In this document: positions 28,653 to 38,176 of the stretch, in pieces
Position numbering within the stretch: the stretch's first letter is position 1
How the letters are laid out: the number at the start of each line of letters is the position of its first letter
From: Isochrysis galbana
Lineage: Eukaryota > Haptophyta > Isochrysidales > Isochrysidaceae
Assembly (NCBI GenBank): GCA_018136815.1
Contig: CM030937.1
Span: forward strand, 170,606-234,605
Length of the DNA: 64,000 bases
Reading direction: 5' to 3'
Position numbers and translations under genes: made by a program
The notes under the pieces: model-generated
What the model saw: only the letters and a program-made list of their open reading frames with translations
Told to the model about the DNA's origin: nothing
Database searches by the model: none

Positions 28653-31559
28653 CCTAGCTGGGAAACACGCGTGCTTGCCGTGTTTCTAAAAAACCCAAAC
28701 ACAGCCGTGTTTTGCCGTGTTTCAAACCCCCTCCAATTTGGCCGCCGTGTTTACAGCAGCTCGCCAGCAGCCAGGGCAGCGCCCACGCGGGCGCTGCGGG
28801 CGCGCGCGGCCCGCGCGGCACACGAGAGATAGGAGATAGGGATAGGGCATAGATACTAGATGTAGATATAGACACAAATGCCCATAGAGATGGTGGGTAC
28901 TCTTTCTAGATTCTCAGATAAGGAGCATGCGCAACTGCTCCTCACTTGGACTCACAGCCTCATCACCAAGCCAATCGTCCTCGGCGTCGCTATCATCATC
29001 GCTGTCCCACTTTGCGACATCTGGAGACCATCCTGCGTGTTGCACACGCATCTGCACATGCATTGATTCGTGACAATAGACGAGCTTATCTGCGACATCA
29101 TGGCGCATGCTCGACCGAGCTTGAGAGTGAATTTGTCCGTACACCGACCAATTTCGTTCGGCAGCGGACGCAGCTGCCGGTTGGGATAGGACGGTTTGCG
29201 CCATGGATGCAAGCAACGGAATGTGCTCCATAGATAGTCCACCATTGAGATGGCTCCATCACCTTAGCATTTTCGAGTGCCGATGGTCGCGAGAAGGCGC
29301 CTTGGCCGCTTTGGAAGACAACAAATTCCCTCTCAACTTGCGCGACTCGGTGCACGACCTCGGGAGTTGAAAAGGTGTACTGCCGCCAAGCCTCATCTTG
29401 ATTGGGGGAGGCCATGATTGCATCGCGCAAACATAAGCGATCGAAGACCAGGTGAAGACCTTCCGTGGTTGCCTCATCCAAATCGCCCACTGTGCCCATG
29501 TATTGCGGATCCAAAGCATACGCTGCGGCGTGCATTGGCGAGTGCAAATACTCCCATCGTTCAGCGTGAATCTCTGCCAACTGCTTGAACCACGGAACCT
29601 TACCTTGCAGCGATTCAATCCGTTGCCCGATTGTGAACATGTGATCATACACTTTGCCGATGCAGAAGGTGTTACTGTCCAGCAGACGGAGAAGCTTGAT
29701 AAGAGGCATGGCCACATAGAGAACCTTAATGAGAGGTTGCCAAAACCCCTCCTCATCAAGCACAATGGCTTTCACCTTCCTCCCAATCTCTGCATCAAGG
29801 TCCTCATCATCACGTGCGATAGCAGACCGTCCCCGCGCCGAGAACTTGTGTGCTGCATATTCGAGCGTCACAACCACCTGTTGGAGCTCAGTCTTCACAC
29901 GCAACATTCGAGACATCTCGCGGTATTTCCCCACGAAACGTGTTTGCTTTGCACGATACAACCCGAAGTTGGAACCATGATTTGATGCAATCATCTCCCT
30001 CAGCTTTGTTCGCGGCCACCTAGTCCGGCCCCAAAACAGAGACAGGACAGTGCCGACCTTTGCAATGACCGCTGCCACTTCATCAACCTTGGCAAAGTCT
30101 TTTAGCTCGAGACTCACTACATGCGTCCCACAACACGTTGGTGTGAGCCATTTGTAATGCCTCTCCAGTATTCTCCAAGCTGCCTTCATCGTGCTGCATG
30201 TATCCGTAACCACTTGTACGAAGCACAAACGCCCGTGCCGCTCAATGCATTGGCGAAGCATCTCAGCACAAACGCAGCACTCTCAGAATCGCCACTCTTC
30301 ACTTTGACGGTGCCATCGAACAACATGCAGCCGGGATTGCCATAGAGAAAGTTAATGAGATGATCCTTCATGACATTGTCCCACCCATCGGAGAGTATCG
30401 AGCATCCCTTGTGCAACAGCTGCTGCCGCAACGGCTCCACCTCACGTTGCAGCCGAGCCACGGTGTCATCAAGCAATGGCCCCAACATGCTCTTGCGATT
30501 TGGCGGCTTGTAAGAGGGATGCGCCGTCTTCAGTGTGTTAATCATCTTCTTGAATTTGGGGTGATCCGCTACAGCTGCAGGAATGTTGCACGCGGAAAAC
30601 ATCTCCGCTATCGCGCCATCGCACACTTGCTTTGTCCCCGCATTGAAGTGCAACACACTCTGCTGCCCCCCCCCTCCTGGCCCCCCCGCCCCCGCACAAG
30701 AGAACTGGCTCATTGCAACGGGCGCCGCTGCCGCCTCATCCACCTCCCTCACAGCCACCTTCTGCCGCTTCTTCTCGCTCTTCTTGCCCTCTTCCACGCG
30801 CACCTTCTCAACCAACGCGAGAAACGCTGAGTCGCTGGCAGGGCATTGGGCAGATTGGCTGCGACCAAGCACGTGGTCAACAACCCTTGTCGCGCTGCCG
30901 CGCCGCTGCACGCCGCAGCCGATGCACCGCCAGGCAGGGTGATTTGGATCATCCTCATTGAGGATGATCACACACGCCCACACTGGGTCGGTCCGCTTCG
31001 CTGCAAGCGAGCGCTTGCGCACTCCTTGCAGGAAGGGCTGGCTCAGCCCAGTGGCGCGCGCGGGGAGCACACTAAACCCTGCCTCCCTCCTTGCGCGTGC
31101 AGGCACCTCCTCCTCCTCCTCCTCCTCCTCTTGCATGGCGGCCCTCCGGAGCGAGCCTCGCTGCGTTCCGTCAAGCAACGCAGCCCATTGAAGGCGCTGC
31201 GGCGCTGGGGCTGCGGGTGCCTCGAGGCGCAACGCCCCATCGCAGGCGCCTGCCTCTGCCTCTTCCTCCCGCGCGCGCGCGGCACAGTTGGGGTTGGGGT
31301 TGAAGGTGGACATGGTGGGGTGAGGAGAGGGGGAGAGAGGGGCTGCGGCGCTCGCGCGCTCGCGACTCGCGACTCGCTCGCGACACTCGCGACGCTCGTG
31401 AGAAGAGAGATAAGGGGGGGGGGGGGGGGAGAAAGGAGAAAGGGGGCCCCCTCCTGTATCACTGTGTTTTGGACTGTGTTTGGCTGTGTTTCTACAAATG
31501 CAAAACACAGCCTGTGTTTACTGTGTTTGGAGACGCCCCCACTGTGTTTCCCAGCTAGG
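28653..31559 (-). mobile_element. Complete hAT-superfamily DNA transposon
   Basis: Perfect 16-bp terminal inverted repeats CCTAGCTGGGAAACAC (28653-28668) and GTGTTTCCCAGCTAGG (31544-31559) are flanked by an exact 8-bp duplication AAAGCAAA, the hAT hallmark. Both ends carry clusters of subterminal GTGTTT motifs (28675-28750: CCGTGTTT; 31448-31545: CTGTGTTT), the usual transposase-binding arrangement. The minus-strand transposase fills the interior. Total 2907 bp. Confidence 0.92.
28914..31313 (-). pseudogene. hAT transposase with two frameshifts
   Basis: The likely start is the ATG at 31313 (context CCACCATGTC). Frame 1 (31313-30186) has a BED-type zinc-finger-like region (PAWRCIGCGVQR ... 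RVVDHVLG) and a DUF659-like RNase H-fold start (KGCSILSDGWDN). Coding continues in a second frame (30261-29098; VVTDTCSTMKAAW) after a shift near 30276-30285, and again in a third frame (29231-28914) after a shift near 29225. The third part holds the hAT C-terminal dimerisation motif (SAAERNWSVYGQIHS). As it stands the gene cannot make one protein. Two small indels, possibly assembly errors, are all that separates it from an open frame; no intron fits either point. The upstream in-frame ATG at 31508 lies in the subterminal repeats and is unlikely. Confidence 0.88.
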
Positions 31560-31567
31560 AAAGCAAA
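31560..31567. repeat. Right 8-bp target-site duplication of the hAT element
   Basis: AAAGCAAA, matching 28645-28652. Confidence 0.8.
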
Positions 31568-31646
31568 GCAGTAAAGCGCTACATCTACCTGCGCTTGCCC
31601 CCCTCCCCCGCGCCCCCCCGCCCCCTTCCCTTCGCTATAAAAAAAA

Positions 31647-31684
<38 letters not shown>

Positions 31685-32469
31685 GACAGAGAGAGACACA
31701 AGAGAGAGAGAGAGAGAGAGAGAAGAGAGAGAGGGAGGGAGAGAGAGCAAAAGAGAGTAGAGAGAGAGAGAGAGTAGAGGGAGAGAGAGATAGAGAGGGA
31801 GGAGAGAAGGGAGGAAGAAAAGGGGGAGTGAAGAGGAGAGAGAGGGAGGGCGGGGGAGAGGGGGGGAAAACCAAAACGGAAGAAGAGAGTACGAGGGAAA
31901 CGAACTCTCGGTGCCGCCCTGCCGCATCGGCCGCAACGGAAGGCGGCTCTCTCTCGCTCGCCGCAGGTACGAACGCACCCTGCTCGGACGCTTTGCCTGC
32001 ATGGTCGATGAGCTCTGATGGACGCGACCGCCCCTCACACATGTGGCGCTCAGTCCTGCTCCATTCACACGAGTGAGGCCCGGGACGTAGAGGTGCTCCG
32101 TGCCCTTGGACACCCTGATCGATTGCAGCCAGTGAGGCGCGGGAGGATGGGACAGAAGGGGGGGGGCGCAATCACCTTTTTTTGGCCACATGCATGAGGC
32201 CACTGATCCCGCCCATTCGAATCTCCATATCCCTTTGGTCTGGTCTGTTCGCTCTCTCGATGCACAAAGTGGCCGGCGCACTGCATAGCAGCATCTTTCA
32301 GCGCAGACCATCTTTGTGTTTGAAAGCAGCTTTATGGGAGCAAGCCGCCGATACTGGAACTCTTCGTCACCCGTTTGGTCAGGCCGTCGATTGCTCCTTC
32401 AATTGAGCTCGCAGTTAGTCCTGTTGCCTCCCACTGCCGCAGGTCGTCGCCTCCACCACTCCAGAGGCA
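31568..32469. other. Gene-free stretch: 34-G run, GA-rich tract, upstream region of the GNAT gene
   Basis: 31650-31683 is an unbroken run of 34 Gs, followed by GA-rich sequence to ~31870. 31900-32469 has no recognised feature. A CCGCAG acceptor-like sequence lies ~28 bases before the GNAT start codon, so a 5' UTR intron or a missed upstream exon is possible. Confidence 0.5.
31650..31683 (+). repeat. Homopolymer of 34 G
   Basis: Counted directly. Such runs are prone to length error in assembly. Confidence 0.9.
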
Positions 32470-33411
32470 ATGCACGAATTGCGCGTTTTCCCTGAATCGA
32501 TCATGGTTGAGAAGGTTGACCAGTCGCAGGAGAGCAATGCCGGTGATTATCCGAATCCTGCCACTGACAGTGACAAGGTGGTTGACCTTATGGTGGATGC
32601 CCTGCGCTCGCACAGTCTAAATGGTGGTTCAGAAGTCGAGGAAAACAAGCAGCTTGTTCCTAGGCAGCGTGTCCGCTTCATTGGTCTCGACAAGCGTGTA
32701 GACCTCAATGGCACCGAAGGAACAATTCTTCATTGGGTTGATGGAGTTTCTCGTTGGGCAGTTCGTTGTGACAAGCATGACAGCGATGTGCGTGTCCGCC
32801 CGGAAAATCTGGAAGTACTGCCGAGTCAAACGTCGATCGTGGCCTCCCCTCCATCCACAGCTGTTGATGCCATGACAGATTCATCCCTGCGCATGCGCGC
32901 GCTCATCGGCAAGAGCGCAAATGCGGAGGATACAAGATGGCAATTCTCACGCCATATTTCGCAGCACTGGCCACAAAATGGCTCGCATGAGGCACGCTTT
33001 CAACAGTTGCAGAGACTAAAGCCGCAACAGGGTGGTGTGTTGCCGATTGCGTTGGTGCTGCAGGCAGAGACTGAGAGCCCAGTGTCGCAACTATGCAAAG
33101 GGCAGGTCATTGGAGGCGGAATTCTTCGTGATCTTCGCGAGTATGCTTCAAAGGACGTGCTGGAGTTTCATAACAACGGCGGCCACGCGTGCTTCATGAT
33201 GACTGTCGTTGTGGACAAGGAGCTGCGAGGGTGCGGCTATGGCAAGCGGCTCACGATAGGTCTCGAAGACGCAGCCCGCGACAGGGCGTTTGAGTATGTG
33301 TACCTTGCCTCCGAGGTGAATGACTATTGGATGGCTCGAGGCTACACGCCACTCCCCGAGCACATCAAACCATTTGCCGGCAAGTTTCCATGGATGCGCA
33401 AGAAAATATGA
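32470..33411 (+). CDS. GNAT acetyltransferase, NAA80-like, with N-terminal SH3/Tudor-like domain
   Basis: One open frame of 313 residues. Residues ~64-118 (RQRVRFIGLDKRVDLNG ... RVRPENLEVL) resemble the small SH3-like domain found beside MYND and ubiquitin-related domains. Residues ~190-305 are a GNAT fold: VVVDKELRGCGYGKRL (~247-261) is motif A with the acetyl-CoA pyrophosphate loop R-G-x-G-x-G, followed by GLEDAARDRAFEYVYLAS and a YWxxRGY strand. The motif A and C-terminal pattern is closest, from memory, to NAA80 (NAT6), which acetylates actin N termini in animals; substrate here is inferred only. The SH3-like addition is not part of animal NAA80. An alternative start is Met12. It lies alone between the hAT element and repeat-rich DNA. 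Confidence 0.8.
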   Translation: MHELRVFPESIMVEKVDQSQESNAGDYPNPATDSDKVVDLMVDALRSHSLNGGSEVEENKQLVPRQRVRFIGLDKRVDLNGTEGTILHWVDGVSRWAVRCDKHDSDVRVRPENLEVLPSQTSIVASPPSTAVDAMTDSSLRMRALIGKSANAEDTRWQFSRHISQHWPQNGSHEARFQQLQRLKPQQGGVLPIALVLQAETESPVSQLCKGQVIGGGILRDLREYASKDVLEFHNNGGHACFMMTVVVDKELRGCGYGKRLTIGLEDAARDRAFEYVYLASEVNDYWMARGYTPLPEHIKPFAGKFPWMRKKI

Positions 33412-33894
33412 GCCAACAAGCCTCATGCAAGCGACTGCAACTCATGGAGTCGGCCGGCGACGGTGCATCGTTTATCATCATCGGTTCAGCGCTTGACTGT
33501 CTATTGCGTAGCAATTATTCAAATACTGCTCCGTGGCTGATTCTAGGAGCAATTGGCGAAAGATCAAGGGTAAGAGGCAAACCTGCAGTGCCACTCCGCT
33601 ATCACCTACCCTATTCGGATACCCAGCAACATGACATTCGCCACTTAGTCAGCACCGCACAAATCTCAGGGAATCTGAGCATTCCAAAGTCTCTTCAAAT
33701 GGATCTATATTGCAGTCTGCACCTATTTGCAGGTTGTTACGGTTGTTGTTGCACGTTGACGATTCCAATTCCCAACGGCACCAATGGCCATCGGTGGACC
33801 CTACCCTACTACTCGGCCCCGCATACAATGGGTGTGGTGTGGAGGAGTGCGAGTGCGGTGTGGTGTGTGAGTGTGAGTGTAAAGGGTGGGAATG

Positions 33895-34003
33895 GACGCA
33901 TGTATGACTTGATGGAGGCGATTAAAATAATACACGCCACGACGGACATAACCCCGCGCACCATCCTCGCAGGGGACTTCAACTGCGTGGAGAATGTGGA
34001 AGG
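33895..34003 (+). pseudogene. LINE endonuclease (APE-type) fragment
   Basis: The translation contains MYDLMEAIKIIH ... TILAGDFNCVEN. The GDFN motif is the conserved catalytic segment of APE-like endonucleases of non-LTR retrotransposons. The fragment stops at the GGCTTGCCTTC repeat. It may belong to the same family as the truncated LINE at 12.8-15.2 kb, which lacks this part. Confidence 0.6.
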
Positions 34004-34010
34004 GGGAAAG

Positions 34011-34267
34011 GCGGCTTGCCTTCATTTGGTCTCCTTTCCCTTCCAGTCTCACCCTACCATGAGCCCCCCCCGCGAGCACCCCGAAGGAGAGGCCCAGGAG
34101 CACCACGTACGCGACGAGAACAGCATCGCCTTGGCTCGGCATGAGGGCGCGCCCCGAGAGGGTCTCCTTCGACAACGCGGCGCCTGCGTCTGAGACGATG
34201 ACAAGGATGAAGCCCAACGCAGACGCCGGAAGGCGGAAGGTGGCTTGCCTTCATTTGGTCTCCTTCC
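34011..34267. repeat. Direct repeats of a ~25-bp dispersed motif
   Basis: GGCGGCTTGCCTTCATTTGGTCTCCTTTCC at 34011-34040 and GGTGGCTTGCCTTCATTTGGTCTCCTTCC at 34239-34267. Reverse-complement copies occur at 8655-8685, 8725-8770 and (shorter) 35519-35537. Origin unknown; possibly ends of a small element. Confidence 0.7.
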
Positions 34268-34270
34268 ATG

Positions 34271-34365
34271 AGCCACAATACGAAAATTGAAGACACCTTA
34301 CACGCCATTTGCGAGATTGATAAACCATTCACACTGGTTTATTTATATTAGACACACTCTCTTGA
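34271..34365 (+). pseudogene. Inverted partial copy of the AT-rich ORF at 34996-35382
   Basis: Bases 34271-34362 are the reverse complement of 35237-35332 with few changes, and translate to the same HNTKIEDTLH-ICEIDKPFTLVY segment before a stop. The copy has an extra TTTA. It is a fragment only. Confidence 0.75.
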
Positions 34366-34475
34366 CCATCAACTCCTTTCCCCTTCCCCAGTTCCCTCTT
34401 TAACGAAGATACTGGTTCCGGGGCGACCGTGCGCGCTGCTTCGGTCAGGAGTTGGAGAGAAGGGGGTGGGAGACT
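34362..34475 (-). mobile_element. LINE 3' UTR fragment
   Basis: In minus sense this reads CACAGTCTCCCACCCCCTTCTCTCCAACTCC..GACCGAAGCAGCGCGCACGG..CCCCGGAACCAG, colinear with 15030-15130 of the LINE. The 3' tail is missing. Confidence 0.7.
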
Positions 34476-34511
34476 GTGGCTTCGTGCTTCGTCACAATGG
34501 CGTGGCTCACT

Positions 34512-34690
34512 CTCAAAAACTATTGTTATAGTTTGAACTATGGAGCGTGCCGCGACCGCTCCCGAGCCCCAGGCGACCCTCGCCACCGCGCCCCACCTGG
34601 GACGCCCCATGCCGCCCAAGGCGGCTCGTCAGAAAGCCCTCTCAGATTCCATCCAACCCATCCAAACCACACCCGCGCAAGCGCGCGGGG
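34512..34690 (+). mobile_element. 5' part of the retroposon family seen at 19490
   Basis: Begins AAAACTATTGTTATAGTTTGAACTATGGAGCGTGC and stays colinear with 19492-19662 to GCGCGCGGGG, where a foldback element interrupts. The MERAATAPEPQ frame is kept to this point. Confidence 0.8.
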
Positions 34691-34847
34691 TATCTGACAC
34701 CATTCCGCGTGGAGGGGTAGGGGGGGAAACCAACAACTTTCTCGGGGCGCTGCACCACTTGGCGAGGAAGGCTGCACGAGCGAGCTGACTCCGCCAGAAA
34801 GTTGTTTGCTCCCCCCCCACCCCCTCACGCGGAAAGGTGTCAGATTA
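34691..34847. mobile_element. Foldback / MITE-like element with ~52-bp inverted arms
   Basis: 34691-34742 and 34795-34847 are inverted copies (TATCTGACAC..TTCCGCGTG...AACAACTTTCT against its complement), separated by a ~52-base loop. It lies exactly where the retroposon copy loses similarity, so it is probably nested in it. No clear target duplication. Confidence 0.7.
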
Positions 34848-34995
34848 GTGCGCGGTTTCTGGCGGAAATGCGCGCGGCGGCCACGTCATGCGTGACGAGG
34901 AGGCCGCTGGAATTTTCATCGAGGGGGGGGGGCACTAGTAACCATGCATCCCCTTGCTCGCAGGAGCGCCCTCATGGTGAGCTCGGCCCGGTGTC

Positions 34996-35382
34996 CTAGG
35001 ACCGAGCTTTTTTGTATTTGATGTTGCTGGGCCTTGTGGGTTCAATCTTTACGGGAGCTGAACCCGAACCGATAAGCGGCCTTTTGTTTTCAATCTTTAC
35101 TTGGGAAGCTGAACCCGAATCGACACCTTCTAACAATTCTTGGAGGTGGGGAATTAATTCCAAATTGACATAAGTTTTGATTGTACCCAGCAGAACGTCA
35201 CGACTCGTATCGAGGATTGTTTTCTCAGTGAATTTATTGCTCAAGAGAGTGTGTCTAATATAAACCAATGTGAATGGTTTATCAATCTCGCAAATGGAGT
35301 GTAAGGTGTCTTCAATTTTCGTATTGTGCTTGAAATTGAATACATTGAATAATAACTTACATTCTTCAGTGTACGTCAACAA
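34996..35382 (-). CDS. AT-rich orphan ORF, possibly viral in origin
   Basis: 128 residues, in DNA markedly more AT-rich than its surroundings. The N-terminal ~80 residues are a plausible globular segment (HNTKIEDTLHSICEIDKPFT, then TLLSNKFTEKTILDTSRDVL). The C-terminal part repeats SGSA-VKIE--RP twice, reflecting a ~55-base direct repeat in the DNA, and ends in a Lys/Arg-rich tail. I recognise no family. Composition unlike the neighbours and a second inverted partial copy 0.9 kb away suggest inserted foreign DNA; an algal DNA virus or virus-like element is a guess. Confidence 0.45.
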   Translation of the reverse strand: MLTYTEECKLLFNVFNFKHNTKIEDTLHSICEIDKPFTLVYIRHTLLSNKFTEKTILDTSRDVLLGTIKTYVNLELIPHLQELLEGVDSGSASQVKIENKRPLIGSGSAPVKIEPTRPSNIKYKKARS

Positions 35383-35597
35383 ACTTAGGTCTTAGGTCGG
35401 CCAGGGAGCCATCCTTCGTCGACCGCCAAGAGGCGCCTGCCTGGCTCCTAGCCCGAAGTTATACCAAGAGGGAGCGGTGCGAGGGGGACGACCCGCATCG
35501 CGTATTTGAAGCCGAGGGGTACCAAATGAAGGCAAACGACCTAAACGGGGAAGGGGAAAGAAACGGGCAGTGGTATGAAAGGGAGAGTAGTTAGGAG

Positions 35598-35657
35598 CAG
35601 CACCAGCAATCTGCCTCGCGCATTGCGCAAGTAGCGGCTAGTTTATAAGATTTTTTC
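35598..35657 (+). mobile_element. LINE 3' end fragment
   Basis: CAGCACCAGCAATCTGCCTCGCGC...GTAGCGG..TTTATAAGATTTTTT matches the LINE terminus AGCACACTGCCTCACGCCGCACGCGTAGCGG...TTTTAAGAAGATTTTTT. Confidence 0.6.
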
Positions 35658-35662
35658 CCCAC

Positions 35663-35925
35663 TGTTGGAGGGAGGGGGTCTCAAAGACCCCCTGCATGCT
35701 ACGCAGAGCTATGGTGGCAGCCTGTTCGGTGCCAGTGCTCGCGCCACCCCGCGCGCTCACGCGGGTGTGGTTTGGATGGGCTGGATGGGCATTGAGAGGG
35801 CTTTCTGACGAGCCGCCTCGGGCGGCGTGGGGCGTCCCAGGTGGGGCGCAGTGGCGAGGGTCGTCTGAGGCTCGGGAGCGGTCGCGGCACGCTCCATAGT
35901 TCAAACTATAATAATGGTTCTTTTT
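35663..35925 (-). mobile_element. 5' part of the retroposon family, inverted copy
   Basis: The reverse complement starts ATTATTATAGTTTGAACTATGGAGCGTGCC and is colinear with 19495-19755 to CCAACAGTGGG, including the GGGGGTCTTTGAGACCCCC hairpin. It is cut off there and lacks the rest of the 1.13-kb unit. Confidence 0.8.
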
Positions 35926-36149
35926 TCTGACCCCCACTTATAAAAGTAGAGAACGAGTCCCATAGCCGCGAGCGAGGCGAGAATATTAAAAGGGTTTTTA
36001 TCTAAAAAGGCTGTAGGCTGTTCTAGACTTGTGCTTTTTCGTTGGCCTCCACACTCCACACATACGCCTAGTTCCGGAGTCAATACCATGGGAAAGACAA
36101 GGGCACGTGCACGTACAGAATGGTTTGGGCTCTGGCGCCCGCCATAATA
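35926..36149. other. AT-rich remnant next to the retroposon copy
   Basis: A 62-codon minus-strand frame (35901-36089) with a hydrophobic segment (NPFNILASLAAMGLVLYFYKW) runs into the retroposon copy. It may be a truncated foreign gene tail; support is weak. The rest up to the STIMATE-like stop codon shows nothing. Confidence 0.3.
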
Positions 36150-38176
36150 TCATAGAAGACTCATGTCAGTAGTCTGGGCCACCCGCCTCTTAGGCCAGCA
36201 CGCCGTAAAGAATCCCACGCCGTCCTGTAGGACTCTCTCCTCGGCTTCCTCCTCCTGCCGCGCCTTTGTCCGCTCGGCGATGGTCGCAGCTGCCTCCTCC
36301 TGAGCAAGCGCCCGCTTGTCACCCTCGGGTTCCGCGGCGTGGTGGTGCGCGTGCCCGCCGCGACGCATTATGAGAGAGTCGATAATCCAAAAGAAGAGCG
36401 CATTCAAGAGGACGGGAGCAGCAACCATCACCGCCAAGAGCTCCAGCTTTGGGTGCATGTACAAAGGGGCCTCGATAAACTGCCGTGCGGCGAGCAATAG
36501 CAAATCAGCCCTTGTCATGCCGCAAGGCGGGCATTGGACTCGGCTCAGGTTCTCACCACGATGGCTTGGCGAAGTGCAAGCGGTACCATCCTCTCACCTG
36601 CGCAACTTGATCCAAGTGCGGATGCAGCGGAAGAATGACCACAAGTGCGGTGATGCCCTTTTCTGCCGAAGCCATGAAGCCCCACACTACCATCTGTGCC
36701 AGCCACGGCTTCCAATCCGGCGGCTTGCCATACTCGCCCGATCGGAGTATATGAAGGCCGAAGCGCTCGACGCAGCTGCAACGAAAAGGCGGGAAAGAGG
36801 GCGTCAGCAGAAAAAGAAGCTCTACCAACTGCAACACCGTCGGCAGTCGGCCTTGGCACCTAGGATCGAAGCGTGGCCTACAATTCACAGCTACCGGAGC
36901 TTGCCCCTACAACACGATTGTAGTGATCCCCCCGCTCTTGCCTTGCCGCAGCCGTATCCAAGGCAGGGCGCTCACGTATGATAAATCGCCATCATGAGTT
37001 TGAGAAGGAGCACGCCGCAAACAACTGAGATCATGAAGTTGAGCAGGTACCACGCACACTCTGTGGCGATGCCACCGGCAGCGAAGGCGACCCCAAAGCC
37101 GAGGTTGACCATGTGCTGGAGGAAGCCTGCGACCCATAGCATTTGGATTCAAGTGCGGGACGAGGCTCCGTCGCCAATAGATGCCAGCGAGCGCGATGAG
37201 CGCACGCAAGGACGTGTGAGAAACTCTTGACACACCGCACACCTGCGAAGGCCTGTTTTGAGGCGTCAAAAAACCAAACAAGCCACGGTCGACGCGGCCG
37301 CTCTGTGTGCCGCTTGTAGATGAGCGTGGCGATGGCAGCAACTGCAAGCGCAACCTACGTGGGGGAGCGTGCAAAACTTGGGAATTGAGACTCCTTGCAC
37401 CTGTACGCTCAGTTGGCCAGGCGAATGTCGCCCCCCAAACCATGCGAAACAAACGCAGAGGAGAGACAGAGCAAGTAGGGGGAAGGCGCGTCCTATGCAC
37501 GCCCTCCCACACCGCATGCTTGACATGCCTATCTTCGATCCCATTTGCCATCTACACCATCTATGCCGCCACAAGTTCTTGCACCCCGCCCGGCCCGCGA
37601 GCTTGCTCTCGTCCCGCACAGCGACATATCACTCCTCTTACTCCCAGGCCTCTCTTGGCATTTCCGCTCCTCCCTTCTTTTCCACACTAATGCGCTACAA
37701 TGGTACCTCTCTCAGCCACAAGACTTGCCCTGCCCTGCCCTGCTTCCATTCGTGCTAACTCCCCCCCCGGCCCTCCTCCCCCAATCCATCCCAGTCCCGT
37801 GCTTCTCTGGCCCATCGCCCGCGCCTCTTGACTGCCGCCAACCCTCTCAGCCGTTCCCTCTCCACACTCTCCCAAAATCTCTTCTGTACAGCTCCTTCCC
37901 TTCCTCCTCTCCCCTCCCCACCTCTCTCGCTCCCCCTTCATCCCTATCCCTCTCTCCCTGCCTCCCTGCCTCCCTCCCTCCCTCCCTCCCTCCCTCCCTC
38001 ACTCACTCACTCCCCCCCCCCCCCCCCCCCCCTCCCCCTTGCTTCTCTCGGCAGAGCTGCGCGTCGCATACCTGCACAAGGATCGCGAACGTGCCGCCCA
38101 GAAGGTTGCACCGTTCCGCCTCCCCCTCCGCCTCCACCTCGGCCTCGCCGTAGCTGTAGCCGTCATTCGGCGGCAT
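36150..38176 (-). CDS. STIMATE/TMEM110-family membrane protein, five exons
   Basis: Exons (minus strand) 38176-38072, 37354-37243, 37126-36976, 36775-36598 and 36479-36150 join in frame to 291 residues. The family is recognised by ERCNLLGGTFAILVQ near the start; YKRHTERPRRPWLVWFFDASKQ; GFLQHMVNLGFG; CAWYLLNFMISVVCG; LRSGEYGKPPDW (~133-144); and NALFFWIIDSLIM near the C terminus. Animal STIMATE is an ER protein that supports STIM1 and store-operated calcium entry at ER-plasma membrane junctions; fungal and protist members are vacuolar or ER proteins of unclear role. Four to five membrane segments are visible. The C-terminal tail has HAHHHA and an acidic/basic coiled coil (ALAQEEAAATIAERTKARQEEEAEE). 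All introns are GT-AG; intron 1 is 717 bases and pyrimidine-rich. The start was set at the first ATG in frame, since the upstream GTG is not credible. Confidence 0.88.

Larger units (their letters stand above)
33412..34270. other. Gene-free stretch with LINE endonuclease remnant and short direct repeats
   Basis: 33835-33900 is GT-rich. 33895-34003 holds an endonuclease remnant (separate entry). 34011-34040 and 34241-34267 are direct repeats of GGCTTGCCTTCATTTGGTCTCC; the ~200 bases between them have no credible gene. 33412-33835 is otherwise featureless. Confidence 0.45.

Noticed and set aside
31043-32311. 422-codon minus-strand frame
   Set aside because: It crosses the hAT end, a 34-G run and GA-rich sequence in a frame different from the transposase; no domain is visible.
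33801-34217. 138-codon minus-strand frame with a hydrophobic segment
   Set aside because: It runs through direct repeats and GT-rich sequence and has no family resemblance.
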